29,907 nucleotides of DNA from a virus. The stretch lies in the IMG/VR virus record IMGVR_UViG_3300044825_001465, positions 1 through 29,907 of that record, one strand, 5' to 3'. The position numbers and the translations under genes are program-made. The notes beneath the pieces were generated by a model. It was not told where the DNA came from. It was given only the letters and a program-made list of their open reading frames with translations, and did no database searches. Of this stretch, positions 13,220-22,760 are shown one piece after another; the first letter of the stretch is position 1; every line of letters begins with the position of its first letter.

Positions 13220-15910
13220 ATGGCGACTGAGAAGATCCAGACAGAGCTTGTCATCACCAACCTCGCCCACGGGCAGTCCCAGCAGGACTTGCAGGGCGCT
13301 ATCCAAGCGCAGCAACTCCTTTCCGCAGGACCGCGCAAGCAGGTGGCCCAAGCTCTGGCTGGGTCTGGCGCCCTAGGCGACGAAACTCAACTGCTCAATG
13401 CGTTTGCCCGCATGCTCGGTGCGCGTGCTGGCTCAATTATACGCGCGGCAGGCACGCCTGTGCCCACGGGACGCAACCGCGTAAACCGGCGCGGCGAGGT
13501 TCTGCTAGACGAGGAGGGCAACCCTATCCCGGAGATGCAGACGCCGACCGTGAGCGCGCGGGTGCGCAGTGACCCGAACGCACACCTAAGCGAGACCGCG
13601 CGCACAATCATGAATCGGCGCATGCGCAACAAACTGTTGGGCACGCCAGATCCGCTGAATGTGCCGACGGCCCAGCGGATGTCCGAAATCATCGACCGCG
13701 CTTCCGCAGAAGATGTTTCTGAAGATGAACTCCTTGAACTGCAGTATCAGACTGACCTGTTCAAACAAGCACAGAAAGAAAAGGCCGAGGTTGAGCGCGA
13801 AAAGACGTCAATTCGACGCAAAGCACTGATTCACAAGACTGGCTTGGAGACCTATGACCCTGAGACAGGCCTGCGTTCTTTCCAGCGTCCGCTGACGCCT
13901 GAGCAGGTTGCTATCCATGCCAAGCGCATTCAGGATCCCTTAGCGAGTGAATCGGACAAAGTTGAGTCCGAGTTCATCCTCAAGGAAGAGATGCGCACGC
14001 GCCGTGAGCGTGCCCGCCACACGCGCGAGACATCCAAGTACGACCAGAAGGCACTCAAGGAAATCGACCAGATTGAGAAGGACGTCGAGGCTACCCGCAA
14101 GCGGTTGGACACAACCAAGATGCGCGAGCGCTTGGATGCAGCCAACGCCAAGCTCGACCGCCCTGGCTTCATGTCGATGCTGCGCGACGTCCTTGGGAGC
14201 AAGCCTCTAGATTTCCGAGTTGCGCCCGAAGGTCCGACACCGGCTTCGCGCCGCGTTATGACTCCTCTTGAGGAGCAGCAGCAGCGCTACTTGGACCAAG
14301 ACGCCGCATTGGCACAGAAGATTGCTGATTACCGCGCGATGCCTCGCGATGAGCGCACGTCGCCCCAAGGGCGTGAGGCACTAGCCAACATCCGAGAGGA
14401 GCGCAAAGCACTCAAAGCGGATGCCACAGAAGCGCAGAGGCAGCAGGCTGCCGAGGAGGCGCGGCAACGCGCTCTGGAGAGCGTCCAACTGCAGAAGCGT
14501 CGGGCACTCACTGATGCGGTCACAGGCTCCGGGCGTGATTTGTTCAACTCAGATAGGTCTATCGCGACCACAGGACTGCTCGGTGCTGCGGACAAGACCT
14601 CCGACATTGCCATGACGGGGGCACTCCTGACTGGCAACCCTCTGGCCATTGCCGGTGCAGTCGCGCGCAAGTTTTTGACCTCCAGCCTAGTTGGTGGGCT
14701 TGAACGCGGCACCGAGATCCAAAAGCAGGCAGAGAAGGTTTACATCGACGCCGAGCCCATGTTTGCGCGTGAGGACCAGTTGCGTGCCTCTCGCGGGCTC
14801 GGCTCTGTTAAGCAGTACTCCAGAGAAGCCCAGAAGCGTGCCGACGCTGCTCAGCGCAAACTGACTGACCCTGACCTTCCGACGGCAGGTTCGGGTACGC
14901 CTGAAGACGTGGACGTCTACACCAATGTCACCACCAAGCGTCTGAAGATTCTGCAGCAGAACCTCGGGTCCGTCATGGGCTTGTCTGCTGCGAGTCAAGC
15001 ATATGGTCAGTTCCGTCGCCAAGCGGGTGTGATCGACATGGACACCAGCGATGCCTCGCTGGCCATGAAGACGGGTTATATGGCGGGCACACCGATTGAA
15101 CTCTTGGCGCGCGCGGCTCAACTTGGTGCCATCCGTGGCAACGTTGGCGGCGGCATTCGTCAAGGACACGACTACCGCACAGACATCGGCACTGTCCGCT
15201 ACCAGCAAGAGACGCTTGAGCGCGCCGGCCTCATGGGTGCACCCGCTGAAGCTATCCTAGGGCAGACTTTGAGCCGCCAAGAGTCCATGGCAGCCCTCGG
15301 CATGCGTGTTGACTTTGACCAAGACGCCAAGTTTCAGCGCGTGCTGCAGGAGTCCAAGATTGCGCCGCAGCAGTTCGGCAACATCACCGGCTCTATCGAC
15401 GACATGCGCATGGGTCTGATGCAGCAGTTGCAAGAACCCGGCAAGCAGATCATGTCAGGCATGATGATGGTCGAGGCCTTCCGCCAAGGCAAAACGGTGC
15501 AGGGGGCGGCTGAGTACCTCGCCAAAACATCAGGAGCCAAGACGCTGCAAGACATGCAGACCGGTGTTGGCTTGGGTCCAGGGCTCATGGAGTTTGTCGG
15601 GACTACGCTAGCCCCGGCGGACCAGCCGCAAATCAAGGACGCGCTACTCAAGATTCGTGAGGGCGTTACCTCCGGTCCCGCACTGGCCGTCGGGTCTGGT
15701 ACCATGGACGACGCCGCACGGAATCGTGGAATGTACGACTTCATGGCAGAGTACTCCGGCATTGGCGGTGCTCGTAACATGACGGACAAAGCCAAGATTG
15801 CGACGTTCCAGTCCTCACTTGACAGCGCTGCTAAGGCCATCCGCTCCGCCGCTGACTCCATGCAGGGCTTGGTGGCCAACGTCAACGCCATTCTCCCCTT
15901 CGGTAACTAA
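13220..15910 (+). CDS. Tape measure protein
   Basis: At 896 residues this is the longest protein between the tail tube and the baseplate genes, following the chaperone pair: the standard tape measure position. It is overwhelmingly helical and charged for residues about 180-430 (for example EKAEVEREKTSIRRKAL, QIEKDVEATRKRLDTTK, ATEAQRQQAAEEARQRALES), as expected for a coiled ruler inside the tail tube. Residues about 460-493 are a hydrophobic stretch (MTGALLTGNPLAIAGAVARK, FLTSSLVGGL) like the membrane-active segments of many tape measures. The C-terminal third is Gly/Ala/Met-rich and globular. At roughly 0.15 nm per residue it predicts a tail near 130 nm. It would fix tail length and help DNA entry. 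I see no lytic domain in it. Confidence 0.88.
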   Translation: MATEKIQTELVITNLAHGQSQQDLQGAIQAQQLLSAGPRKQVAQALAGSGALGDETQLLNAFARMLGARAGSIIRAAGTPVPTGRNRVNRRGEVLLDEEGNPIPEMQTPTVSARVRSDPNAHLSETARTIMNRRMRNKLLGTPDPLNVPTAQRMSEIIDRASAEDVSEDELLELQYQTDLFKQAQKEKAEVEREKTSIRRKALIHKTGLETYDPETGLRSFQRPLTPEQVAIHAKRIQDPLASESDKVESEFILKEEMRTRRERARHTRETSKYDQKALKEIDQIEKDVEATRKRLDTTKMRERLDAANAKLDRPGFMSMLRDVLGSKPLDFRVAPEGPTPASRRVMTPLEEQQQRYLDQDAALAQKIADYRAMPRDERTSPQGREALANIREERKALKADATEAQRQQAAEEARQRALESVQLQKRRALTDAVTGSGRDLFNSDRSIATTGLLGAADKTSDIAMTGALLTGNPLAIAGAVARKFLTSSLVGGLERGTEIQKQAEKVYIDAEPMFAREDQLRASRGLGSVKQYSREAQKRADAAQRKLTDPDLPTAGSGTPEDVDVYTNVTTKRLKILQQNLGSVMGLSAASQAYGQFRRQAGVIDMDTSDASLAMKTGYMAGTPIELLARAAQLGAIRGNVGGGIRQGHDYRTDIGTVRYQQETLERAGLMGAPAEAILGQTLSRQESMAALGMRVDFDQDAKFQRVLQESKIAPQQFGNITGSIDDMRMGLMQQLQEPGKQIMSGMMMVEAFRQGKTVQGAAEYLAKTSGAKTLQDMQTGVGLGPGLMEFVGTTLAPADQPQIKDALLKIREGVTSGPALAVGSGTMDDAARNRGMYDFMAEYSGIGGARNMTDKAKIATFQSSLDSAAKAIRSAADSMQGLVANVNAILPFGN

Positions 15911-15920
15911 GCAGGTATAC

Positions 15921-18900
15921 ATGCATCCGGACTCGCTCAAGCTCTTCCGCTACCGCTATGGTACCGCACCTGTCATGGAACTGCAGGACCGCCTTCAGGC
16001 GGCCTCCGTCATCAAGGACATCTCAGGTAAGGAAGACATCCAGCTGTCCATGCTAGGTTCGTTTGAGGAGCCGCAGACGGCGTTCACCCCAGGCGACTTC
16101 ATTGCGCTGAAGGACGACAAGGGCATCGCATGGAGCTGGGGCCGCGTGTCGGTAGTGCGCAGCACCATGAAGCGAGACCCCGGCGGAATGCTCACGCATG
16201 CGCCCTACGCAGTGACGGTGCAGGGTTGGTATGACTTCCTGACACGCTCGAAGGTGCACGTCATGACGACGTCGAACCGTCCGAGCGTGGGCACGCTGTT
16301 CAACTTCCCTGATTGGTCTGCGTTTGTCGGCGAACTGACCAAAATGTATGGTACCCCGGCGGGCCAGCAGTTGCAGTTCATGCTGCGCAAACTTCTGCGC
16401 ATTCGCCTGCCGCCTAGCTTGGGCGGGGGCTGGTTCCACGATGAGATTCCTGTCGTCTACGACCGCGCGACAGCACTGCGCTATGCCCCTGAGTTCGCGG
16501 ATATGGAGCCTGTAGAGTTCGGCAATCTCATGCCGCAACTCTCCGTCAACAACCTGCCGATTCGCTCGTCAGACATTGGTTCGCTGATTGCGAACATGTT
16601 CCTGTTCGAGACGTCCCTCGTCGAACTCATTCCGTACTTGTCGATCACCCCCGGAGATGTACCCGTACCCTCGACCAATCCCCCATCGCCCAACGCGCCA
16701 ACAGCCGCCGCATCGCAAAACCAAAGCTCGTCCGCGCCTCCTGCTAACAGCGGGCCATCAACACCTGTTGACACACGCATAGTGCCCGGATGGACCAAGC
16801 TGGGTAACATCTTGGGTGCACAGCCTGTGCTGGTCTACCGCATCAAGCCCTTCCGGGCAGAACCCTTGTATCGCGCAGCCGTTGCGCGCATTGGCTACCG
16901 CGCGGAGAACGCGGAGCAGGGTTACCTTGACCGTGACTTGTCGCTGTACGATTCCAAGTCTCGCGCACAACTCATTGCCTTACGCGCCGAAGCACGCGCG
17001 CAGACTACCACCAAGCTTGTTGATGATGGCTTGTTCAAGCAAGTGACTTTTGAAAAGTCGACCATCACCCCTCTTCCCTACGACCACATCATCAGTGTGT
17101 CGCGCCAACGCTCTGATGCAGACCGCCTCAACGCATCAAGCATCAACGCGGTGCCCCCGGCGCAGCCAGCCGGTCCCGGTGCCCAGATCACGGACGTCGA
17201 CTTCATCGGACTACCGGTCGCGATTGAGAACCAGATTGAGAACCATGGTCTTCGTCTCCGGTTCGCTCGGTGGAGCATGTATCCGGATGATACCAAGATG
17301 ACTGACCCTACAGTCTACATTTACTATCGCGCGGTCGCTGCGCAGGTGATGCAGTTCTACGAGAAGGCTCACCTGTACGAGACTGGCTCCATGCAACTCC
17401 ACTTCACGCACACCCTGCGCGCCACCGAGGACAACATTCTTGAGTTCTCGACGTACGACAAGTCCGTGCTCAACCTCGAGCCAGGGAACTGGTTCCGCAC
17501 ACCTATCCGTGGGCCAGAAGGACTCGCGCTAGGGCGTGCGCTCACTCCAAGCGCAGATGCGCCTGAGCCCGCGACACCAGACAAAAATCAACTCCAGCAT
17601 GGGCCAAAATCCGAGAGCTACTCCAACGATTACTTTGGGTACATCACCACAGTATCGCACAACATTCAGCGCATGGCCTCCGGTAATTTGGCGGCCAGCA
17701 GCCAGCTGAACTTCATTCGAGGCCACTTCGCTGATATGTGGGACGTGCTGCACGGCATCAACGTTCCGATGGCAGAGCAGGGTCAGCCCCCCAATGGCGC
17801 AGGCGGCGCCCAAGGGCAGTCTGTCGGTGGCGGCGGGGCCTGTGGACTGCGCCTAGCAGAGCCCGCTAATGCTCTCGACCCCATCACCTGCAGCGCCTAC
17901 CCCCTGTTCGAGGTGGCAGCTAGGCAGTTTAATCTTGGTGAGTTTCGCACAAACTGGGGTCCTGCCGCTGTAGTTCCGCCTCTGATGAACAACCCGTTCA
18001 GCACCGGTCCGACCGATAATTTTGCGCCAAACCTAGGGCAGAACGACTACAACAGAATCACCCAGACCTATATTACCCAACGTCCCCTGTGGCTCAGGTG
18101 CTGGTTCTTGGAAGCTATCTCCGTGATGCCAGGGAATGAGTATGCCAGCATTGCGCAGTTCATGACGACTTCGACATCTGCCTACAGTGCTGATCCTGCT
18201 ACAGCTGCGAATCACGCCAACCTTTGGGCCCTCGCCGCGTGTGCCTACGTCATTGAGAGCTACTGGCGCACCTACCCTGGCTACGAGAACGTGCACTTGC
18301 GCGTGCGCGCAATTCCTCGAGCCAAGGACGCCGGCTACCACCTGCTGTACGCAGCCATGGACTTCTACTTGGAGTACCCTGCAGACTTTGCAGGTGAGCA
18401 GGCCGGCGCGCTGCAGGTGTGGGCCTCACTGTACAAGTTGGCCAAAGAGGGGCGCATACCCTACGGCGGGCGCGGCCTTTACTTGAACGTCAACCCTGAG
18501 ACCGGCATCAAGGGTACCGCATTTTCCGAGGCAGGCTCCCCCAGCAAGTCGAACTGCCAGTATCCACCAGGGGGTTCTTCGTGGACCCACTACGACATAC
18601 GGGGCATGTGGGGTATTACCACCCGCAAAAACAGCCAAGGTTCGTTCCTACCTGGCTTCTTTACGTCATGGGTGGGCACTGACTGGAACGGCGACGGCTC
18701 TGACGAGATCACGCTCAGCAACTCGTTCAGTCCGCCTAAAAGCCGCACGCAGAACGGAGGCGTTGAGGACACTGCGGCATACACGTGGGCCAACGTCGCT
18801 GACTCCGACTTCAAGCTGCTTGAGGAGTACGTGTCTGGAACCAAGTCGACTCAGGCACCTGGCGTGGCTGCAGTCATGCGCGCGCGAAAGGCCCGCTCGG

Positions 18901-19763
18901 ACTATTTGGATGTAGAGAAAGCACGCGACCCCGTGCGCGCCGTTCTGCGCAGTTACTTTGAGTCCAACGGCACGAACGACAAGTGGCTGAAGCCGGTCAC
19001 GACGCGCGTCCCCAACATGTTTCAAGTCTTTGAGTTGGAGCAACTGCTCGGCGCAAGCCTTAATCCCATTACACCCTACATTGCGCCAGACAAAAAGAAC
19101 TTCAAGGCCAAGCTGTTCTTCGCTAAGGACATTGCCGGACAAATCATCAACGCTCCGGTCATCGTGTTCTTTGGCGGCGCGCGCGTTAATGGCCAATCCG
19201 CTGGTACCTACATGGAGACCTACGCGTCGTACCTCAAGGGACGCAACCATCTCGTCATCGCCGAGAACGACAAGGTGACCTACGGCGACGTCGAACCCTT
19301 TATCACCGAAGCGCAGTTTCACGCCGCAGGTCATCCCAGCACACTGTTCATCTTCTCGAACGGCGTTGTACCCACGCGCAGTTGGGTTGCAGCACGCGGT
19401 AATGTGGTACCAAACTCTGATTTCTCGGTCGTGTGTCTGGTTGACGCATTCCTAGGCGGTAATCCGGCCATACCCGTTGGGCAGCGCACGCGAGCGAACG
19501 AGATTACCGACACCTTCCTATCTGCGATGGGCACAGCACAGAGCCTCTACCGCTTCTTCTACACTGAGGTGTGGAACATGACGGGCAATGGCATGTATCA
19601 GCAGACCCGTGATCGCATCCTCGGTGGAGGGTCCTACACGGGTATGACCAATCTCTACCGTCAGCTCGTTCCCAAGGGCAACGCGACTACTGACATCGAG
19701 TGGCACATGGATGCAAACCGAGTCGCGATCCAGTATCTACTCGACAGCGGTCTCGCTAAGTGA
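15921..19763 (+). CDS. Giant baseplate hub protein with M15-like peptidase module
   Basis: It has 1280 residues from ATG 15921 (AGGT upstream); the frame is open to 15798, but that part shadows the tape measure end. Residues 1-615 look like a gp27/hub-type structural part (TPGDFIALKDDKGIAWSWGR, YAVTVQGWYDFL), interrupted by Pro/Ser/Asn-rich linkers near 245-285 and 540-568. A Gly-rich linker near 618-640 leads to a second half. There, GYHLLYAAMDFYLEY (H807, six residues, D814), IPYGGRGLYLNVNP and SSWTHYDIRG (H890, D892) match the H-x6-D ... HxD zinc-ligand order of M15-type peptidoglycan peptidases. Residues about 1078-1280 form another alpha/beta domain of unknown function. It follows the tape measure, where hub and tail-lysin genes lie. 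It probably cuts the cell wall during injection. Catalysis is unproven. Confidence 0.75.
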   Translation: MHPDSLKLFRYRYGTAPVMELQDRLQAASVIKDISGKEDIQLSMLGSFEEPQTAFTPGDFIALKDDKGIAWSWGRVSVVRSTMKRDPGGMLTHAPYAVTVQGWYDFLTRSKVHVMTTSNRPSVGTLFNFPDWSAFVGELTKMYGTPAGQQLQFMLRKLLRIRLPPSLGGGWFHDEIPVVYDRATALRYAPEFADMEPVEFGNLMPQLSVNNLPIRSSDIGSLIANMFLFETSLVELIPYLSITPGDVPVPSTNPPSPNAPTAAASQNQSSSAPPANSGPSTPVDTRIVPGWTKLGNILGAQPVLVYRIKPFRAEPLYRAAVARIGYRAENAEQGYLDRDLSLYDSKSRAQLIALRAEARAQTTTKLVDDGLFKQVTFEKSTITPLPYDHIISVSRQRSDADRLNASSINAVPPAQPAGPGAQITDVDFIGLPVAIENQIENHGLRLRFARWSMYPDDTKMTDPTVYIYYRAVAAQVMQFYEKAHLYETGSMQLHFTHTLRATEDNILEFSTYDKSVLNLEPGNWFRTPIRGPEGLALGRALTPSADAPEPATPDKNQLQHGPKSESYSNDYFGYITTVSHNIQRMASGNLAASSQLNFIRGHFADMWDVLHGINVPMAEQGQPPNGAGGAQGQSVGGGGACGLRLAEPANALDPITCSAYPLFEVAARQFNLGEFRTNWGPAAVVPPLMNNPFSTGPTDNFAPNLGQNDYNRITQTYITQRPLWLRCWFLEAISVMPGNEYASIAQFMTTSTSAYSADPATAANHANLWALAACAYVIESYWRTYPGYENVHLRVRAIPRAKDAGYHLLYAAMDFYLEYPADFAGEQAGALQVWASLYKLAKEGRIPYGGRGLYLNVNPETGIKGTAFSEAGSPSKSNCQYPPGGSSWTHYDIRGMWGITTRKNSQGSFLPGFFTSWVGTDWNGDGSDEITLSNSFSPPKSRTQNGGVEDTAAYTWANVADSDFKLLEEYVSGTKSTQAPGVAAVMRARKARSDYLDVEKARDPVRAVLRSYFESNGTNDKWLKPVTTRVPNMFQVFELEQLLGASLNPITPYIAPDKKNFKAKLFFAKDIAGQIINAPVIVFFGGARVNGQSAGTYMETYASYLKGRNHLVIAENDKVTYGDVEPFITEAQFHAAGHPSTLFIFSNGVVPTRSWVAARGNVVPNSDFSVVCLVDAFLGGNPAIPVGQRTRANEITDTFLSAMGTAQSLYRFFYTEVWNMTGNGMYQQTRDRILGGGSYTGMTNLYRQLVPKGNATTDIEWHMDANRVAIQYLLDSGLAK

Positions 19764-19770
19764 GGTACGC

Positions 19771-20628
19771 ATGAGCTCTGGTGTAAGCATCATGTACGCG
19801 TTCAACCAGAAGGTCACTGCCGACGGCCGCCGTCGTGTAGACCTTGTGGACAGATTCGGCAACATCACGCGCAGTGCCTACGTCATGAGTGGCGCAGGCC
19901 TGCCGTTGAACGTACCCCCAGCAAATGAGACTAACCCAAAGGACTACACCAGCTATCCTCAAGTCGTCGTGGGCATGATGGAGGGCGATGCCCTACCTGT
20001 TGTGCTCGGTGCCCTAGACACACCGGAGGTCTCGTACACGCCTGTGTCCGAAACCAATACAGGGTACGACGCCAAGGGATTCCTAGGTCCAAAGCTGAGC
20101 AATGACGCGGACGCAGACAGCGAGCTGAACTTCCGAGGCATGGAGGAAGCAGTCATCGCTGCGCCCAATGGTGGGCGCTTTATTCTGAAGCGCAATGGGC
20201 ACGCTGTTATCGCCGGCGTAGGCGTCAGCGTACAGATACCTGAGGGCTCGTACATGCGCATCTCCGCTGGCGGCGACAGCGAAGGGCGTGTGCCTCTGGT
20301 AGACCCATTGGTGGCCGTGATGAACGACATCATCGACACGGTCAACGAACTGCAGCAGGAGGTGACCGCCCTGCGCGCTACGCTGAGCAGCGGCGTGTCT
20401 ATCACGCACCCCGAGATAACCCTCTTGCCTATCACCGTGCCGCCCAAGCCCGACCCGGTGTATGTATTGGCCATGGTCACACCGCCTGTTGACCCAACTA
20501 ACGTAGTGTTCCTGAACGAGGTAGCACTACTGGATGTAGGTACTTCGTCGAGCGAGCCTCTCATCCCCCTTGACTCACTCACCATTGCCTCAGCCACACT
20601 GCGGGTCAGTTCAGCCACCGAGGTGTGA
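19771..20628 (+). CDS. Baseplate spike protein (gpV/gp5 OB-fold type)
   Basis: A 285-residue protein from ATG 19771 with GAGGT just upstream. The first 90 residues look like the OB-fold of central spike proteins: a basic VTADGRRRVDLVDRFGNITR, then YPQVVVGMMEGDALPVVLGA, matching the characteristic pattern of gpV and gp5 N-terminal domains (vG...Gd.PvvlG.l). Residues about 140-170 (GRFILKRNGHAVIAGVGVSV then IPEGSYMRISAGG) resemble a beta-helix stalk. Residues about 184-208 (MNDIIDTVNELQQEVTALRA) form a probable trimeric coiled coil. The Pro/Val-rich C-terminal 75 residues are beta-like, with no recognised tip domain. As a trimer it would sit below the hub and puncture the outer layer of the cell. 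It ends just before the next gene's start. Confidence 0.8.
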   Translation: MSSGVSIMYAFNQKVTADGRRRVDLVDRFGNITRSAYVMSGAGLPLNVPPANETNPKDYTSYPQVVVGMMEGDALPVVLGALDTPEVSYTPVSETNTGYDAKGFLGPKLSNDADADSELNFRGMEEAVIAAPNGGRFILKRNGHAVIAGVGVSVQIPEGSYMRISAGGDSEGRVPLVDPLVAVMNDIIDTVNELQQEVTALRATLSSGVSITHPEITLLPITVPPKPDPVYVLAMVTPPVDPTNVVFLNEVALLDVGTSSSEPLIPLDSLTIASATLRVSSATEV

Positions 20629-20630
20629 CG

Positions 20631-22760
20631 ATGAGTCTTTTGGACAGGCTAGCGGCTAAGGCTACTGAGGCAATCGACAGCGCCGTGACTGCGGTCACAA
20701 CCGCTGTCACCGGCGCCGTCGCGAGCCTGACGGAGGAAGCCAAGCGCCAAGCACGAGAAAAAGTTGAACAGAAAGTAAAGGACATCCTAGGTGACGCCGC
20801 AGGTGAGTTTGCGTCCGTCTTCGTGGAGGACGCCGCCAAGAACGGCGTCGACATTACAAACCCCAACGCACTTCTGACAGAGGCTGAGCGCCTCGCCAAA
20901 GAGAAGAAGGCAGCACTTGAAGCGGAAGCATCGTCCGCCGCCGATGCTGCAATTACTAAGGTCACTGCAGAGAAGGTTGCAAGACAGCTTGAGGTTGCAC
21001 GCAAAAACGCGGCGGCAGCCTACAAAGAAATCTACACTAGCACTGAATATAGCGACCCCTACTTTGAGGACCCTGAAAATCCTAAACTATCCAATGAGTA
21101 TCGCCTCACGCGCTACGAAGACTGGTCTGCAGCGAGCGACGAGAACGATAACAAGTCGGTCTCTGTCGACCTGCCGTTCGTTCACCGCATCACGATGCAG
21201 GCTCCCAACGCTGTATCGCGCACGCGCACCCTTGCAGGCGCTGTCTACGCGGAGCACGCCGGTTTCATCCAGCGCACGTTTGTGATTGAGGGGCGCTCGG
21301 GCGCGGTGTGGAACGCCGATGGTGCGGATCGACTCGCCATCTCTCGGTTCACGGCACTGCGCAACTTCTTGGAAGCGTACGGCAAAGAGCACGCGGCTAA
21401 CAAGAACGCGTTCTTTCGGTTCAAGAACTCGCGGCTTGTGTTGCGCGCTACGTTTGAATCCGAGGCTGTATTCTGCGATGTGACAAACTTCACTTATCGG
21501 CGCAGCACAGACACCAGTACGTACAGCTTTGAGTACAGTCTTACGATAGTCACGAACGGCTTTGTTGGCTCGGGTTCGCAGGCCGGCAGGCTGCTGGACA
21601 TTGGAAGTAAGACGACCCCCACGTGGATACCTGCCGACAACTTCTACCAGCCCAATCTGCTTTCAAGCAGAAACCCTGCAGCCTTCCGCATTCTGTTTGG
21701 AGGTATGCCCCGTGAAGCAGATACGGTTCGTAACTTCTTAAACTGGAATGAGTCGCGCAACCAACTAAGCACCCTGAGTTGCTCCGCCCTGCAAGACATC
21801 AGGTCCTCGGTCTCAGTTCTGAACTCCGCCCTCGATACCAGTGTGTGGACGTTCAACTCCACCATCAGTGACTTCACCGATTCCATTCGTTCGCGCGCAG
21901 AGACCAAGGCCGCCCTTGCTTGGGGCTCCCTTGGCCTTGACCTTGCGCACACTTTCAAGGGCCTCGGAGGCACGCCGTGTCCTGTGCCTGTGTGGTCAGA
22001 CCTGTACTACAATGCTGCGCCGTACGTGAACGCAGGTGCTGCTGCTATCGAGTACCTCAAGGATCAGTTCGGCACCACGCGCGGTACCGAGTACAGTTAC
22101 ACCATCACGAACACGCAGCCGGTGCGCACTGCGTTTGAGGCGCGCGCAACGACCAGTCCTACTCCGCCGTTCGCTGCCGTCAACCACTTCGTGACGGTCA
22201 ACGGAGCGGACGCCTACAGCATCGCCGCTGCGGCTTTAGGCGACATCAACCAGTACTGGCGCATCATTTCCCTGAACAACATGCGCGATGCCTACACACG
22301 CGCTGACGGCACGCCGCTGTCGCCAGGCAGTGCAGTGCTTGTGCCCAATGCTGCCGTACCGGCCAGTCGCGCCACTGATGTCCTAGGTACTGACCTGCTG
22401 CTCGTAAACGGCGACCTCATGCTCGTCGGCAACAACGACGTCATGCGCGTCAGCGGCTACGCCAACTACACCCAGAACCTGCTGAACCGCATGCGTACCC
22501 CGCGCGGCAGCAATCGGGTGTTCCCTAGGTACGGCTTGTCGTCCACTATCCACACGCGCTCTGACGCTACTGTTCCTGCCACGATCCGCACTGAGGTATC
22601 CAGCCAAGTCATGCAGGACTACCGCACGGAAGACGTGGGCAACATTCAGCTTGAGGTTCGTGCGGACACGGTCAAGGTCAGCATGGTGGTGACCGCCATC
22701 ACAACGCCTAAGCGCATCTTCACGTTCAACTATGACCTCAACTCGCAGGTGACCGCATGA
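20631..22760 (+). CDS. Baseplate fusion protein: helical region, beta domain, LysM-like, gp25-like
   Basis: 709 residues from ATG 20631 (AGGTG upstream; GTG 20625 is an alternative). Residues 1-130 are an Ala/Glu/Lys-rich amphipathic helix. Residues about 160-320 are a beta-rich structural domain (LPFVHRITMQAPNAVSRTRT, RFFKN-like FRFKNSRLVLRATF). Residues about 519-570 match a LysM-type fold: VTVNGADAYSIAAAALGDIN, QYWRIISLNNM, then LSPGSAVLVP. Residues about 587-709 match gp25/gpW wedge proteins: YTQNLLNRMRTPRGSNRVFP, RYGLSS, EDVGNIQLEV. In T4 the LysM-bearing gp53 and gp25 are separate wedge proteins; here the two modules appear in one chain. It probably joins baseplate wedges around the hub. 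The last four bases overlap the next gene (ATGA). The domain calls are from pattern; the first 320 residues are uncertain. Confidence 0.78.
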   Translation: MSLLDRLAAKATEAIDSAVTAVTTAVTGAVASLTEEAKRQAREKVEQKVKDILGDAAGEFASVFVEDAAKNGVDITNPNALLTEAERLAKEKKAALEAEASSAADAAITKVTAEKVARQLEVARKNAAAAYKEIYTSTEYSDPYFEDPENPKLSNEYRLTRYEDWSAASDENDNKSVSVDLPFVHRITMQAPNAVSRTRTLAGAVYAEHAGFIQRTFVIEGRSGAVWNADGADRLAISRFTALRNFLEAYGKEHAANKNAFFRFKNSRLVLRATFESEAVFCDVTNFTYRRSTDTSTYSFEYSLTIVTNGFVGSGSQAGRLLDIGSKTTPTWIPADNFYQPNLLSSRNPAAFRILFGGMPREADTVRNFLNWNESRNQLSTLSCSALQDIRSSVSVLNSALDTSVWTFNSTISDFTDSIRSRAETKAALAWGSLGLDLAHTFKGLGGTPCPVPVWSDLYYNAAPYVNAGAAAIEYLKDQFGTTRGTEYSYTITNTQPVRTAFEARATTSPTPPFAAVNHFVTVNGADAYSIAAAALGDINQYWRIISLNNMRDAYTRADGTPLSPGSAVLVPNAAVPASRATDVLGTDLLLVNGDLMLVGNNDVMRVSGYANYTQNLLNRMRTPRGSNRVFPRYGLSSTIHTRSDATVPATIRTEVSSQVMQDYRTEDVGNIQLEVRADTVKVSMVVTAITTPKRIFTFNYDLNSQVTA

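Noticed and set aside
15798-15920. Upstream extension of the hub protein into the tape measure gene
   Set aside because: The added 41 residues are a frame-shifted shadow of the tape measure C-terminus; ATG 15921 has a suitable ribosome site right after the previous stop.
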